Assembly (NCBI RefSeq): GCF_003996855.1
Contig: NZ_NRQY01000001.1
Span: forward strand, 2,101,767 to 2,165,766
Source: Morganella morganii
GTDB lineage: Bacteria > Pseudomonadota > Gammaproteobacteria > Enterobacterales > Enterobacteriaceae
Direction of reading: 5' to 3'
Length of the DNA: 64,000 bases
Each line of letters opens with the position of its first letter. Positions within the stretch are counted from its first letter, which is position 1. The notes below the pieces were generated by a model. It was not told where the DNA came from. It was given only the letters and a program-made list of their open reading frames with translations, and made no database searches. Both the position numbers and the translations under genes were made by a program. This document shows, in pieces, positions 55,121 through 62,297 of this stretch.

Positions 55121-55560
55121 TACGCGGTCATTCCTTCTTTACGTGCAGGGCTTTTTGCAATGTCTTTTTGCATAATATCGCAGACATATTCCAGGTCCGT
55201 GTTCGGGAAGAACACCCGGTTAAAGCCCATTTCACTGAATTTTTTCTCGATTTCAGCCGGTTCCTGTTTACCGATAACCAGGTTGCCGCCGACATACAGA
55301 AGAATTTCGCCCAGACCACGTTCGATGCAGCGCTCACGCATGCCTAAACAATCCACTTCACCGTGACCGTAAATAGAAGAAACAATGATTGCCTGTGCAC
55401 CGGTTTCAATGGCAGCATCGATATATTCATCCTGGCTGACCATGACACCCAGGTTAATCACATTAAAATTGTGCTGAGAAAACACGCGATCTAAAACTTT
55501 GTTACCGACGGCATGGCAATCGGCACCAATTACACCCATAACAATGGTAGGCTTCTGCAT
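55120..55560 (-). CDS. glmS: Glutamate mutase sigma (B12-binding) subunit
   Basis: The 146-residue protein has a flavodoxin-like B12 fold with the base-off motif DxHxxG in [16 protein letters not shown] (residues 9-24). GTQ-type phosphate contacts follow ([24 protein letters not shown]). It binds adenosylcobalamin and docks on GlmE. It is the first gene of the six-gene operon. This is a different protein from the glucosamine synthase also called GlmS. Confidence 0.96.
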   Translation of the reverse strand: MQKPTIVMGVIGADCHAVGNKVLDRVFSQHNFNVINLGVMVSQDEYIDAAIETGAQAIIVSSIYGHGEVDCLGMRERCIERGLGEILLYVGGNLVIGKQEPAEIEKKFSEMGFNRVFFPNTDLEYVCDIMQKDIAKSPARKEGMTA

Positions 55561-56215
55561 GATATACCTCTAAATAAACTGAATATTCGGAATTAAAGTT
55601 AAAACAAAACCAGTTAAATCCGTTTGGTATTAATTAAGAAAATATCTAAGTAAAAATCTGGTGCTCATCCTTATTTAATTCCTTAACTTTCCACTGATGA
55701 TAATGTGCAATTCAGGGGGTTTAAAAACAATTGATATAAAGTAAGGATATCTTGCAAAAAAGGAATGGTTTTCACAGGGGGATAAAACAAGATACAGATC
55801 ACACTTAAATTCCATTTAAAATCAGCAAGATACCATTAAACACAACAAACAAAAACTTTAATTAACAATTATTTAAACCTAATGACAAATAAATCAATCC
55901 TGATTTTGTGATCATCGTTATATTATTAAATTCACTGCAAATAGCAATTAAATTTTAATGTTTAAACTATAGTTTATAGTATATTCCATATGAATATATT
56001 TTGATAAATAATGACGAAATAGTGTGACGAACATCTTATTAAAGTGTGTAACGCAATGCCGAAAATAAAAAAATAAATGATACAAAAAAGTAAATTATTT
56101 ATTATTAATATGATAACAACGCTGATTTGATTTTGTTATTATGACACTGAAATAAACCATTCAGCTCACATAATTACCCCAGCAACCACTATTCCGGTGC
56201 CGGGGTTTTATTTTT
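55561..56215. other. Upstream region of the glutamate-mutase operon
   Basis: A 655-nt very AT-rich region. It holds the glmS promoter on the minus strand, but I could not define one confidently. No cobalamin riboswitch core (no GCCACTG box) is present. A TGTGATCATCG stretch near 55907 is only half of a CRP site. At the far end, a plus-strand hairpin with a T-tract (56174-56217) suggests a transcript running towards the CysG-like gene. Confidence 0.5.
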
Positions 56216-56217
56216 TC
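56174..56217 (+). terminator. Plus-strand hairpin with T-tract at the 3' end of the CysG-like gene
   Basis: TACCCCAGCAACC pairs imperfectly with GGTGCCGGGGT and is followed by TTTATTTTTT. No plus-strand gene precedes it, and the minus-strand CysG-like stop lies in its T-tract. On the minus strand the same hairpin is followed only by AATTATG. It may end a small plus-strand RNA from the intergenic region, or serve imperfectly in both directions. Confidence 0.5.
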
Positions 56218-56872
56218 AGTAAGTTCCGTGTTCTTCGGTAAACTGAGCCAGCAGGTAATTGAGATAATCCGTCAGCAGTTCATCATCTTCCAGCGGCAAA
56301 AGCTGTTCCAGGGCAGTATCGGTAAAAAATTTCTGCCAAAACAGTCGTTTGGCATCCCGGGAGGCCCGGGTGGCTTTCACCTGCTCACGCAGTCGTGCCG
56401 CAGCCCGCAGTTTAACCGGAGCATCCCCCGGAATGGCCTGCATAATACGGTGTTTCAGGAACTGTGTATAAACAGGGTTGCCGCCGCAGGTCAGCGCAAC
56501 CTGAACCGGCGGTACATCAATAGTGGCCGGAGAGATAAATGAGGCATTTTCCGGTGCGTCAGTCACGTTACAGAAGCAGTGGCGGGCATTTGCCTGTTCC
56601 AGCACCTGCTGATTGACTTCCGGTGAATCCGTGGCAGCAAACACCAGCCAGCACTCCTGCGGCCACAGAGCCGCATCGAAAGCCGCTTCCGTCAGAGTCA
56701 GATGCGGGTTTTCCGCCAGTGCGGTAAAATCTCCGCAGAACCCGCGTGCAATAACAGTGACATATGCGCCGGCCTGTAACAGTGCCCGGCATTTATGTGC
56801 AGCGACTTCCCCGCCTCCCACGACCAGACAGGTCTTTCCCCGTAAATCACAAAACAGCGGATAACGCAGCAT
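56216..56872 (-). CDS. Precorrin-2 dehydrogenase / chelatase, CysG N-domain-like
   Basis: The 218-residue protein corresponds to the N-terminal half of CysG, or to Met8/SirC. It has a Rossmann domain (PLFCDLRGKTCLVVGGGEVAAHKCRALL, residues 5-32), then FAATDSPEVNQQVLEQA, and NVTDAPENASFISPATID with the conserved Asp. A helical C-terminal part follows. It should oxidise precorrin-2 to sirohydrochlorin and perhaps insert a metal, serving B12 and sirohaem. AAGGAG lies 5 nt before the chosen ATG; the longer frame (80 extra residues) is not credible. The upstream 476 nt separate it from pduX. Confidence 0.85.
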   Translation of the reverse strand: MLRYPLFCDLRGKTCLVVGGGEVAAHKCRALLQAGAYVTVIARGFCGDFTALAENPHLTLTEAAFDAALWPQECWLVFAATDSPEVNQQVLEQANARHCFCNVTDAPENASFISPATIDVPPVQVALTCGGNPVYTQFLKHRIMQAIPGDAPVKLRAAARLREQVKATRASRDAKRLFWQKFFTDTALEQLLPLEDDELLTDYLNYLLAQFTEEHGTY

Positions 56873-57064
56873 AGAGTCTCCTTTGCAGACAGAGTCAGAA
56901 TCAGTTGTCTGAATCATATCCTGCCCGTTACCGTGACGCAGCAAAGCGCTGTGCACTTTGCGGGGCAGCGCGTTAAATAGAGGGAAAGTATTTTCAGCAC
57001 GGATGCTTGTTATTAATAAAGAGAGAGAAATACTCAGCACCGAGGCCGGGGCTGATAACCGGCA

Positions 57065-57136
57065 AAACGAAAAGTCGCTGTGAACACTTCCCTGTGCGCT
57101 CAGGCGCGTCATCCATGACGCGCATGCTTTTCGTTT
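57065..57136 (-). repeat. Composite inverted repeat in the leader of the CysG-like gene
   Basis: Outer arms AAACGAAAAG (57065-57074) and CTTTTCGTTT (57127-57136) are perfect inverted copies. Inside lies a second perfect 9-bp palindrome, GCGCGTCAT-CC-ATGACGCGC (57104-57123). It can fold in RNA as one long structured element, about 190 nt upstream of the start codon. Confidence 0.6.
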
Positions 57137-57212
57137 CTCTGCCGCTTATCTGCCTTTTACTTTGACATGATGAAAACCGTGGATGTGGCGTTGAAGAAAA
57201 ATCAGCGCGGAG

Positions 57213-57339
57213 GTCATCTGCTAAATTATTCAATTTGCAGCAAGGCGGCAAATGAAAGAAACCGGGGAACATACATCAGTATGTGACCCGGTTTATTGAG
57301 TGCAGCCAACACGGCTGCGGATTGAAGAATGACGCAGAT
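57213..57339. repeat. ERIC/IRU-type 127-bp intergenic repeat
   Basis: Length and internal features fit an ERIC element as I recall it. They are the core ACATACATCAGTATGTGACC between CCGGGG/ACCCGG arms, then GTGCAGCCAACACGGCTGC, AATTATTCAATTTGCAGCAAG and AAGGCGGCAAATGAAAG, with complementary ends near CAAT/ATTG. It lies 9 nt after pduX, inside the transcription unit. ERIC elements are non-coding, mobile in trans, and found in untranslated regions. Confidence 0.82.
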
Positions 57340-57348
57340 GGGGGAGGA

Positions 57349-58209
57349 TTAGCGGACGCCGCCACGGGTCATACACACCTCATGCACCTGCGGATAAAAC
57401 CGATCCAGCTGATGTCTCTGTATCCAGTCATAAATAAAATCTTTGTCGTGCAGGGTGTCATCATAGATAAGCCCGGCCACGCTGCCGCTGTGCGCGACAT
57501 TCAGGCCGTAGATCTTTCCTTTATCCGCAAGGGCGTGCAGTTCGCTGAAACCGGGTTTGGGCAGCAGATCCTGACTGGCGATGGCGCTCAGTGTGGCCGC
57601 TTCGCCCAGGCGTTGCGGGTCATGCTGCTCACAGGCTGCGGTAAGCTGTTTCCAGGCCTGAGCCAGCAGGGATTCCCGTGCCAGCAGTGTGGCACGGCGG
57701 TCGCGTTTGTGAAAATCTTCCGTCAGTACCACGTCCGGACTTTCCAGCAGCAGCAGTTTCAGATCCGGCGACCAGCCGAGTGATATTTGAGTCTGAGCAG
57801 TCTGATGATCAAACAGTGTCAGGGAGGAAAAGAGTGTGCTGTCTGTCGGTTCAATCGCCACACACAGCGCGGCAAGCGTTTCCGGTGATAATTCATGGCC
57901 GTAAAAACGTGCGGTAGCCTGAGCCGTGGCAGCAATATCCGCCGTGCTGCTGGCCAGCCCTTTACCGACAGGAATGGTAGAATCATATTCGATCCGCAGC
58001 ATACCGGTGGCTTCCGGCACAATATCCAGATGTTTCAGTACCCGCTCAAGCATCTGCCGCATGCGGGGCCGTTCCAGCCCCAGCGGTACACCTTCTTCCA
58101 CAGAAACATAGCTGTACCAGTTAATGGGACAGGAAACCAGTTTTTCACCTCCGAGAACCCATCCCTGCAACAATTCTCCGCAGGATGCCGGACAATGTGC
58201 CTCAGCCAT
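57349..58209 (-). CDS. pduX: L-threonine kinase PduX
   Basis: The 286-residue GHMP-superfamily kinase has the ATP loop PVGKGLASSTADIAATAQ near residue 85 and an N-terminal HCPASCGELLQGW. It phosphorylates L-threonine to L-threonine-3-phosphate for the aminopropanol arm of B12. Its start overlaps cobD, the next enzyme of the pathway, by 8 nt, so the two steps are coupled. The ERIC repeat follows. Confidence 0.92.
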   Translation of the reverse strand: MAEAHCPASCGELLQGWVLGGEKLVSCPINWYSYVSVEEGVPLGLERPRMRQMLERVLKHLDIVPEATGMLRIEYDSTIPVGKGLASSTADIAATAQATARFYGHELSPETLAALCVAIEPTDSTLFSSLTLFDHQTAQTQISLGWSPDLKLLLLESPDVVLTEDFHKRDRRATLLARESLLAQAWKQLTAACEQHDPQRLGEAATLSAIASQDLLPKPGFSELHALADKGKIYGLNVAHSGSVAGLIYDDTLHDKDFIYDWIQRHQLDRFYPQVHEVCMTRGGVR

Positions 58210-59272
58210 GTTGAAATACCTGTTTTAATGCGCCGATAAGATGACGGTTTTCCGCCTGACTGCGGACAGCGATCCGGTAGTAAGAGCCATCCAGTCCCGG
58301 GTAATTCTGACAACGGCGGATCAGCAGCTTATATTTGAGCAGGGCAGACTGAAGTTCCGCGCCGTTAAGACAGCGGATAAAGATGTAGTTCGCCACCGGC
58401 TGCCGGATTTTCAGCAGCGGGAACTGCCGCAGCTCATTGCACAGATATTCCCGCTGCGCGGCAATAAAATCCTGTGTTTTGCGGATATAATTTTCGTCAT
58501 CCAGCAGCACCTCACCCACCAGCGCCGCCAGACCGTTAATCGTCCACGGCTCGCGCCAGGCTTTCAGATTGCTGATGATATGGCTGTCACCGCACAGCAG
58601 ATAGCCGAGACGCAGGCCGGGAATCGCAAAGAATTTTGTCAGCGACCGCAGCAGATAAAGGTAGCGGGTTTCCGGCAGACGCGCTGTCAGCGGTGATCCT
58701 TCCGGCATAAAATCAATAAAAGCTTCATCAACAATCAGATGAATATGGCGGGATTCGCACAGTGATACCAGTTTGTGCAGCAGCGCGGTATCCGGCATCA
58801 GACCGGTCGGGTTATTCGGCGTGGCAATAAAGACGCAGTCTGGGCGGCGGGCTTCAATATCCGCCAGCAAAGATTCATCCGGCTGAAAATCATTTTCTTC
58901 CGTCAGCGGGTGTTCGATGATATCGCAGCCCTGCTGTTCCAATGCTCTGCGGTATTCGGCAAATCCGGGGGTTAATAATAATGCGCAGTGCGGGTTGAGA
59001 TGACGCACCAGTGAGTAAATCAGTTCCGTCTCCCCGTTACCGGCAATAACCTGTCCGAGTTCACATCCTGCGCCACGGGCCAGTGCGGCATGCAGATAGC
59101 GGTATTCAATATCCGGGTAGCGTTCAATAACAGACAGATTGTCGCGGATGATGGCTTTAACCCTCTCGGGCGGCCCCAGCGGGTTAATATTGGCACTGAA
59201 ATCGAAGATAGATGCGGGTGAGATGCCGAGGAGCTCAGCCACCTCTACCACATTACCACCGTGTTCGCTCAT
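58202..59272 (-). CDS. cobD: L-threonine-3-phosphate decarboxylase
   Basis: The 356-residue class I/II aminotransferase-fold PLP enzyme begins MSEHGGNVVEVAELLGISPASIFDFSANINPLG. PLP contacts include AGNGETELI, TPNNPTG, DEAFIDFMP and the Schiff-base lysine region SLTKFFAIPGLRLGYL. It makes aminopropanol phosphate for the nucleotide loop of cobalamin. GGAGGAGG lies just before the chosen ATG; the longer frame (9 residues) is not needed. It overlaps pduX. Confidence 0.93.
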   Translation of the reverse strand: MSEHGGNVVEVAELLGISPASIFDFSANINPLGPPERVKAIIRDNLSVIERYPDIEYRYLHAALARGAGCELGQVIAGNGETELIYSLVRHLNPHCALLLTPGFAEYRRALEQQGCDIIEHPLTEENDFQPDESLLADIEARRPDCVFIATPNNPTGLMPDTALLHKLVSLCESRHIHLIVDEAFIDFMPEGSPLTARLPETRYLYLLRSLTKFFAIPGLRLGYLLCGDSHIISNLKAWREPWTINGLAALVGEVLLDDENYIRKTQDFIAAQREYLCNELRQFPLLKIRQPVANYIFIRCLNGAELQSALLKYKLLIRRCQNYPGLDGSYYRIAVRSQAENRHLIGALKQVFQHG

Positions 59273-59347
59273 AGCCTCCTCCAAATGTAAGGGCTGCACA
59301 CAGAATCATCTGCATACAGCCGGATGCTTATTATTTTAAGGATAATA

Positions 59348-60133
59348 CTATGACGCAGCTTCTAATGGGGCTTCCTGCGTAATATCAATTTGTGTGGCAG
59401 CAAATGCCAGAATCTGATGCAGATTCACCACATTACCGACGACAATCAGTGCCGGCGGATGTAATTTATGGCGCGCAGCTTCTTCCGGTAATGTGGCGAG
59501 GGTGGCAGTGACGACCTGCTGACGCTGCTGGCTGGCATACATCACCACGGCTGCCGGCGTATCCGGTGATTTTCCGCCATCGATCAGCAACTGACTGATT
59601 TCGGCCAGACGGGTCATCCCCATCAGTATAACAAGAGTGCCGTTAAGGGCGGCCAGTGCATTCCAGTTCTGCGGCTCATTCCCCTGACACATATGACCGG
59701 TAACCACATGGAAGCTTGATGCGTGATCGCGGTGAGTGACCGGAATGCCCGCATACGCCAGTCCGCCGATAGACGAACTGATGCCGGGGATAACTTCAAA
59801 ATCCAGACCGTACTGTGCCAGGGATTCGGCTTCTTCGCCGCCGCGCCCGAATACATACGGGTCGCCGCCTTTCAGACGCACCACATTTTTACCTTCAGCG
59901 GCATATTTTACCAGAATGGCATTGATTTCTTCCTGCGGCACCGGATGGTGATTCGGTGTTTTACCGACGTTAATAATTTTGCAGTCTGCCGGTGCACAAG
60001 CGATCAACTCAGGATTGACAAGACGATCATGCACCAGCACTTCGGCATGACGTATACAGTGAAGTCCCTTTACGGTAATTAATGATGCATCTCCGGGTCC
60101 GGCTCCGACCAGCCATACTTTACCTTTGCTCAT
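59348..60133 (-). CDS. cobA: Uroporphyrinogen-III C-methyltransferase (SUMT)
   Basis: The 261-residue S-adenosylmethionine-dependent enzyme (KGKVWLVGAGPGDASLITVKG; VHDRLVNPELI; VRLKGGDPYVFGRGGEEAE; GIPVTHRD) makes precorrin-2 from uroporphyrinogen III. Precorrin-2 is the branch point to B12 and sirohaem. With the separate CysG N-domain-like gene downstream, it supplies the functions that E. coli fuses in CysG. It is the promoter-proximal gene of the minus-strand corrin group, divergent from cbiA. Confidence 0.93.
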   Translation of the reverse strand: MSKGKVWLVGAGPGDASLITVKGLHCIRHAEVLVHDRLVNPELIACAPADCKIINVGKTPNHHPVPQEEINAILVKYAAEGKNVVRLKGGDPYVFGRGGEEAESLAQYGLDFEVIPGISSSIGGLAYAGIPVTHRDHASSFHVVTGHMCQGNEPQNWNALAALNGTLVILMGMTRLAEISQLLIDGGKSPDTPAAVVMYASQQRQQVVTATLATLPEEAARHKLHPPALIVVGNVVNLHQILAFAATQIDITQEAPLEAAS

Positions 60134-60608
60134 TTTATTGCCTTATCAATCAGATTAATCAATATGAAAAAATCACATCATTTTATTCGTTATGCACAAT
60201 ACCTGGTGACGATAAAAAGCACTATTTATTAATGATGTTTTGTCGTTGTACAGCAGTATTAATTACCCGTGAACTTTATTCTTTGATCTATTCACGATAA
60301 ATACGTAATAAAAACAATTCTGTTTAATATTTTGCATTATTAAATAATTACAGAAAAAAATATATGACTGATATCTCAATAATACGTTCACGCAACGGAA
60401 GAGTTCATGAAAAAAAATCAAGTATAACAATTACTTTCAACGGATTGAAATAATTATCTTTTTACATTTACCTCATAAAAACAAGTTATTATAATCAACA
60501 AATCAACCGCTACATTTGAAATCATCATTAACAAATAATAAAAACAAGATCATTTAATTAACATATTTGCATATGTTTATAAAAATAAAATAGTTGCTTT
60601 TTATTTAT

Positions 60609-60625
60609 CTTGATCACAAATCAAG
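60609..60625. promoter_or_regulatory. FNR-like inverted repeat upstream of cbiA
   Basis: CTTGAT-CACAA-ATCAAG is a perfect 6-bp inverted repeat whose halves are FNR half-sites (TTGAT and ATCAA), but the spacer is 5 nt rather than 4. FNR binding is therefore doubtful; another CRP/FNR-family protein is possible. Confidence 0.4.
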
Positions 60626-60631
60626 TATTTA

Positions 60632-60647
60632 TGTGAAGAAACTCACA
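60632..60647. promoter_or_regulatory. CRP site upstream of cbiA
   Basis: TGTGA-AGAAAC-TCACA is a perfect match to the CRP consensus TGTGAN6TCACA, and it follows the FNR-like repeat by 6 nt. It lies about 272 nt upstream of cbiA and about 506 nt upstream of cobA. It predicts catabolite control of B12 synthesis, as known for the Salmonella cob/pdu region. Confidence 0.82.
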
Positions 60648-60730
60648 AACTGTAATAAGCAGATATATAAAAGCAGCATTTTATGTTTTATTAAAACCGA
60701 ATATAAATAGCCGTAAAAAAATCACTATAT

Positions 60731-60756
60731 CAAAAATCGGCAATGTTAATTAAATG
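60731..60756. promoter_or_regulatory. Shared eut/cbi upstream element, cbi copy
   Basis: CAAAAATCGGCAAT, then GTTA, then ATTAAATG. Twenty-two of 26 bases match the copy upstream of eutS (39791-39816) with no gap. It lies 155-181 nt upstream of cbiA. Confidence 0.6.
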
Positions 60757-60802
60757 ATCATAACATTTTCGTGTTGTAGTTCTGCAATATTTCGTACTGC
60801 TT

Positions 60803-60844
60803 ATGATCATGAAAATAAAAAGACAGTTCACCGGGTTAATCTAA
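60803..60844 (+). CDS. Possible 13-residue leader peptide before cbiA
   Basis: An open frame reads MIMKIKRQFTGLI and ends TAA at 60842-60844, inside the loop of the terminator hairpin that follows. No strong ribosome site precedes it. A ribosome stalling or finishing here could decide whether the hairpin forms. It is short enough to arise by chance in AT-rich DNA. Confidence 0.3.
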   Translation: MIMKIKRQFTGLI

Positions 60845-60856
60845 TTAACCTTTTTT
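60834..60856 (+). terminator. Leader terminator before cbiA
   Basis: GGTTAAT-CTA-ATTAACC is a 7-bp stem with a 3-nt loop followed by TTTTTT. It lies 55 nt upstream of the cbiA start. The stem is A/T-rich, so termination may be partial, fitting an attenuator. Confidence 0.65.
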
Positions 60857-60911
60857 GCTTTCCTGGTATCAGGACGTTTTTTTGGCAACAACACCGTGTC
60901 AAAGGTAGCGT

Positions 60912-62297
60912 ATGAATAAGGCACAAAAACAGGTTTTCGTGATTGCGGGCACCAGCAGCGGCTGCGGAAAAACCACTATTACCCTCGGGATCATGCGGGC
61001 ACTGAGTGCACGCGGACTGCGGGTCCAGCCCTGCAAAGTCGGCCCTGATTACCTCGACAGCAGCTGGCATACCGCCGTCACCGGCGTGCCTTCCCGCAAC
61101 CTGGATGCCTTTATGCTGCCGGAATCTGTTCTGACCCCGCAATTCCGTCATTATATGCAGGACAAAGACGCCGGTGTGATTGAGGGCGTGATGGGGTTGT
61201 ATGACGGCTTCGGCACCGATCCTCACTATTGCAGCACCGCCGCGATGGCAAAACAGCTGGACTGCCCGGTCATTATGCTGGTCGACGGCAAAGCGGTTTC
61301 CACCTCTATTGCTGCTACCGTGATGGGGTTTCAGCATTTTGATCCGTCACTGAATATCGCCGGGGTACTGATTAACCGCGTTAACAGTGACAGCCACTTT
61401 CAGCTTCTGAAACACGCGATTGAACACTACTGCCATGTGCCGGTGATCGGCTACGTGCCGGTGATGAATGACATTGAACTCCCTTCCCGTCATCTGGGGC
61501 TGATCCCGCCGCAGGAGCAGGCACAGCAGACTGAACGCTGGCAGCGTCTGGCTGATCAGATAGAAAAAACCGTTGATGTGGATAAGCTGCTTTCCCTGAC
61601 ACACTGGCAGTCTCCGGCAGACAGCGCACCAATACAGCTGGCCACTCCGGATGCCGGACGCGGGCTGACCGTCGCGGTGGCGGATGATGCCGCCTTTAAC
61701 TTCTATTATCCCGATAATCTCGATTTACTGCGTCAGAGCGGCGCGGAAATTGTTACATTCAGCCCGCTGAATGACAGCGCCCTGCCTGATCCCTGCCATA
61801 TGATTTACATCGGCGGCGGTTATCCGGAAGTCTATGCTGAAAAACTTTCATCTAACACAGCCATGCGAAAAGCACTGCTGGCGGCACATCAGCGCGGTAT
61901 TCCTGTTTATGCGGAATGCGGCGGGCTGATGTACCTCGGTGAAACGCTGACAGACGGCAACGGCAAGACCTTCCCGATGACCGGCATCATCGCCGGCCAC
62001 AGCACCATGGGTAACCGCCTGAAACGTTTTGGTTACTGCGAAGGCACCGCCCTGACAGACACCACTCTGGTCCGTACCGGTGAACGCCTGCGCGGTCATG
62101 AGTTCCATTATTCTGATTTTATGACTGATCTGCCGCCTGCTTTTGAGTTTATCAAAGAGCGCGACGGCGAAGTCCTCAAACGCTGGCGCGGCGGTTATCA
62201 GGTTGGTAATACCTTTGCCGGGTATCTGCATGTGCATTTTGCCCGGCGTCCGGGGTTATTGGATCACTGGTTTTCTCTGGCACGGAGTGTGCTATGA
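60912..62297 (+). CDS. cbiA: Cobyrinate a,c-diamide synthase
   Basis: The 461-residue enzyme has an N-terminal dethiobiotin-synthetase-like ATPase (VIAGTSSGCGKTTITLGIMRAL) and a C-terminal glutamine amidotransferase domain. The amidotransferase nucleophile is in AECGGLMYLGETL, and GHEFHYS is the amidotransferase histidine region. It amidates the a and c side chains of cobyrinate. It is the first gene of the plus-strand cbi cluster, overlaps cbiB by 4 nt, and starts 55 nt after a leader terminator. Confidence 0.95.
   Translation: MNKAQKQVFVIAGTSSGCGKTTITLGIMRALSARGLRVQPCKVGPDYLDSSWHTAVTGVPSRNLDAFMLPESVLTPQFRHYMQDKDAGVIEGVMGLYDGFGTDPHYCSTAAMAKQLDCPVIMLVDGKAVSTSIAATVMGFQHFDPSLNIAGVLINRVNSDSHFQLLKHAIEHYCHVPVIGYVPVMNDIELPSRHLGLIPPQEQAQQTERWQRLADQIEKTVDVDKLLSLTHWQSPADSAPIQLATPDAGRGLTVAVADDAAFNFYYPDNLDLLRQSGAEIVTFSPLNDSALPDPCHMIYIGGGYPEVYAEKLSSNTAMRKALLAAHQRGIPVYAECGGLMYLGETLTDGNGKTFPMTGIIAGHSTMGNRLKRFGYCEGTALTDTTLVRTGERLRGHEFHYSDFMTDLPPAFEFIKERDGEVLKRWRGGYQVGNTFAGYLHVHFARRPGLLDHWFSLARSVL

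Larger units (their letters stand above)
56873..57348 (-). other. Region between pduX and the CysG-like gene
   Basis: A 476-nt gap. It contains an ERIC-type repeat (57213-57339) and, nearer the CysG-like gene, a 72-bp imperfect hairpin (57065-57136). The CAGAC/GTCTG inverted repeat at about 56885-56912 lies next to the ribosome site. No riboswitch consensus is found. An open frame on the minus strand through here has no ribosome site and is not called. Confidence 0.55.
60134..60911. other. Divergent control region of the cobalamin genes
   Basis: A 778-nt, very AT-rich region between cobA (minus) and cbiA (plus). It contains a perfect CRP site at 60632-60647 and an FNR-like palindrome at 60609-60625. 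The eut-shared element (60731-60756) and a leader ORF plus terminator just before cbiA follow. No cobalamin riboswitch core is present on either strand. No other gene is visible. Confidence 0.65.

Noticed and set aside
39996..55632. AAACCAGTT-like half-sites upstream of gntR (near 39998) and glmS (near 55603) as a shared regulon
   Set aside because: The match is only about 10 AT-rich bases, without the palindrome seen at 40111-40132; likely chance.
55900..55925. CRP site upstream of glmS (TGTGATCATCG)
   Set aside because: Only the left half matches the consensus; no TCACA follows at the right spacing.
56873..57112. Longer start for the CysG-like gene at 57112
   Set aside because: The extra 80 residues show no domain, and AAGGAG with ideal spacing precedes the ATG at 56872.
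60134..60911. Cobalamin riboswitch upstream of cbiA or cobA
   Set aside because: No GCCACTG-type B12 box or G/C-rich conserved core is visible on either strand of this AT-rich region.
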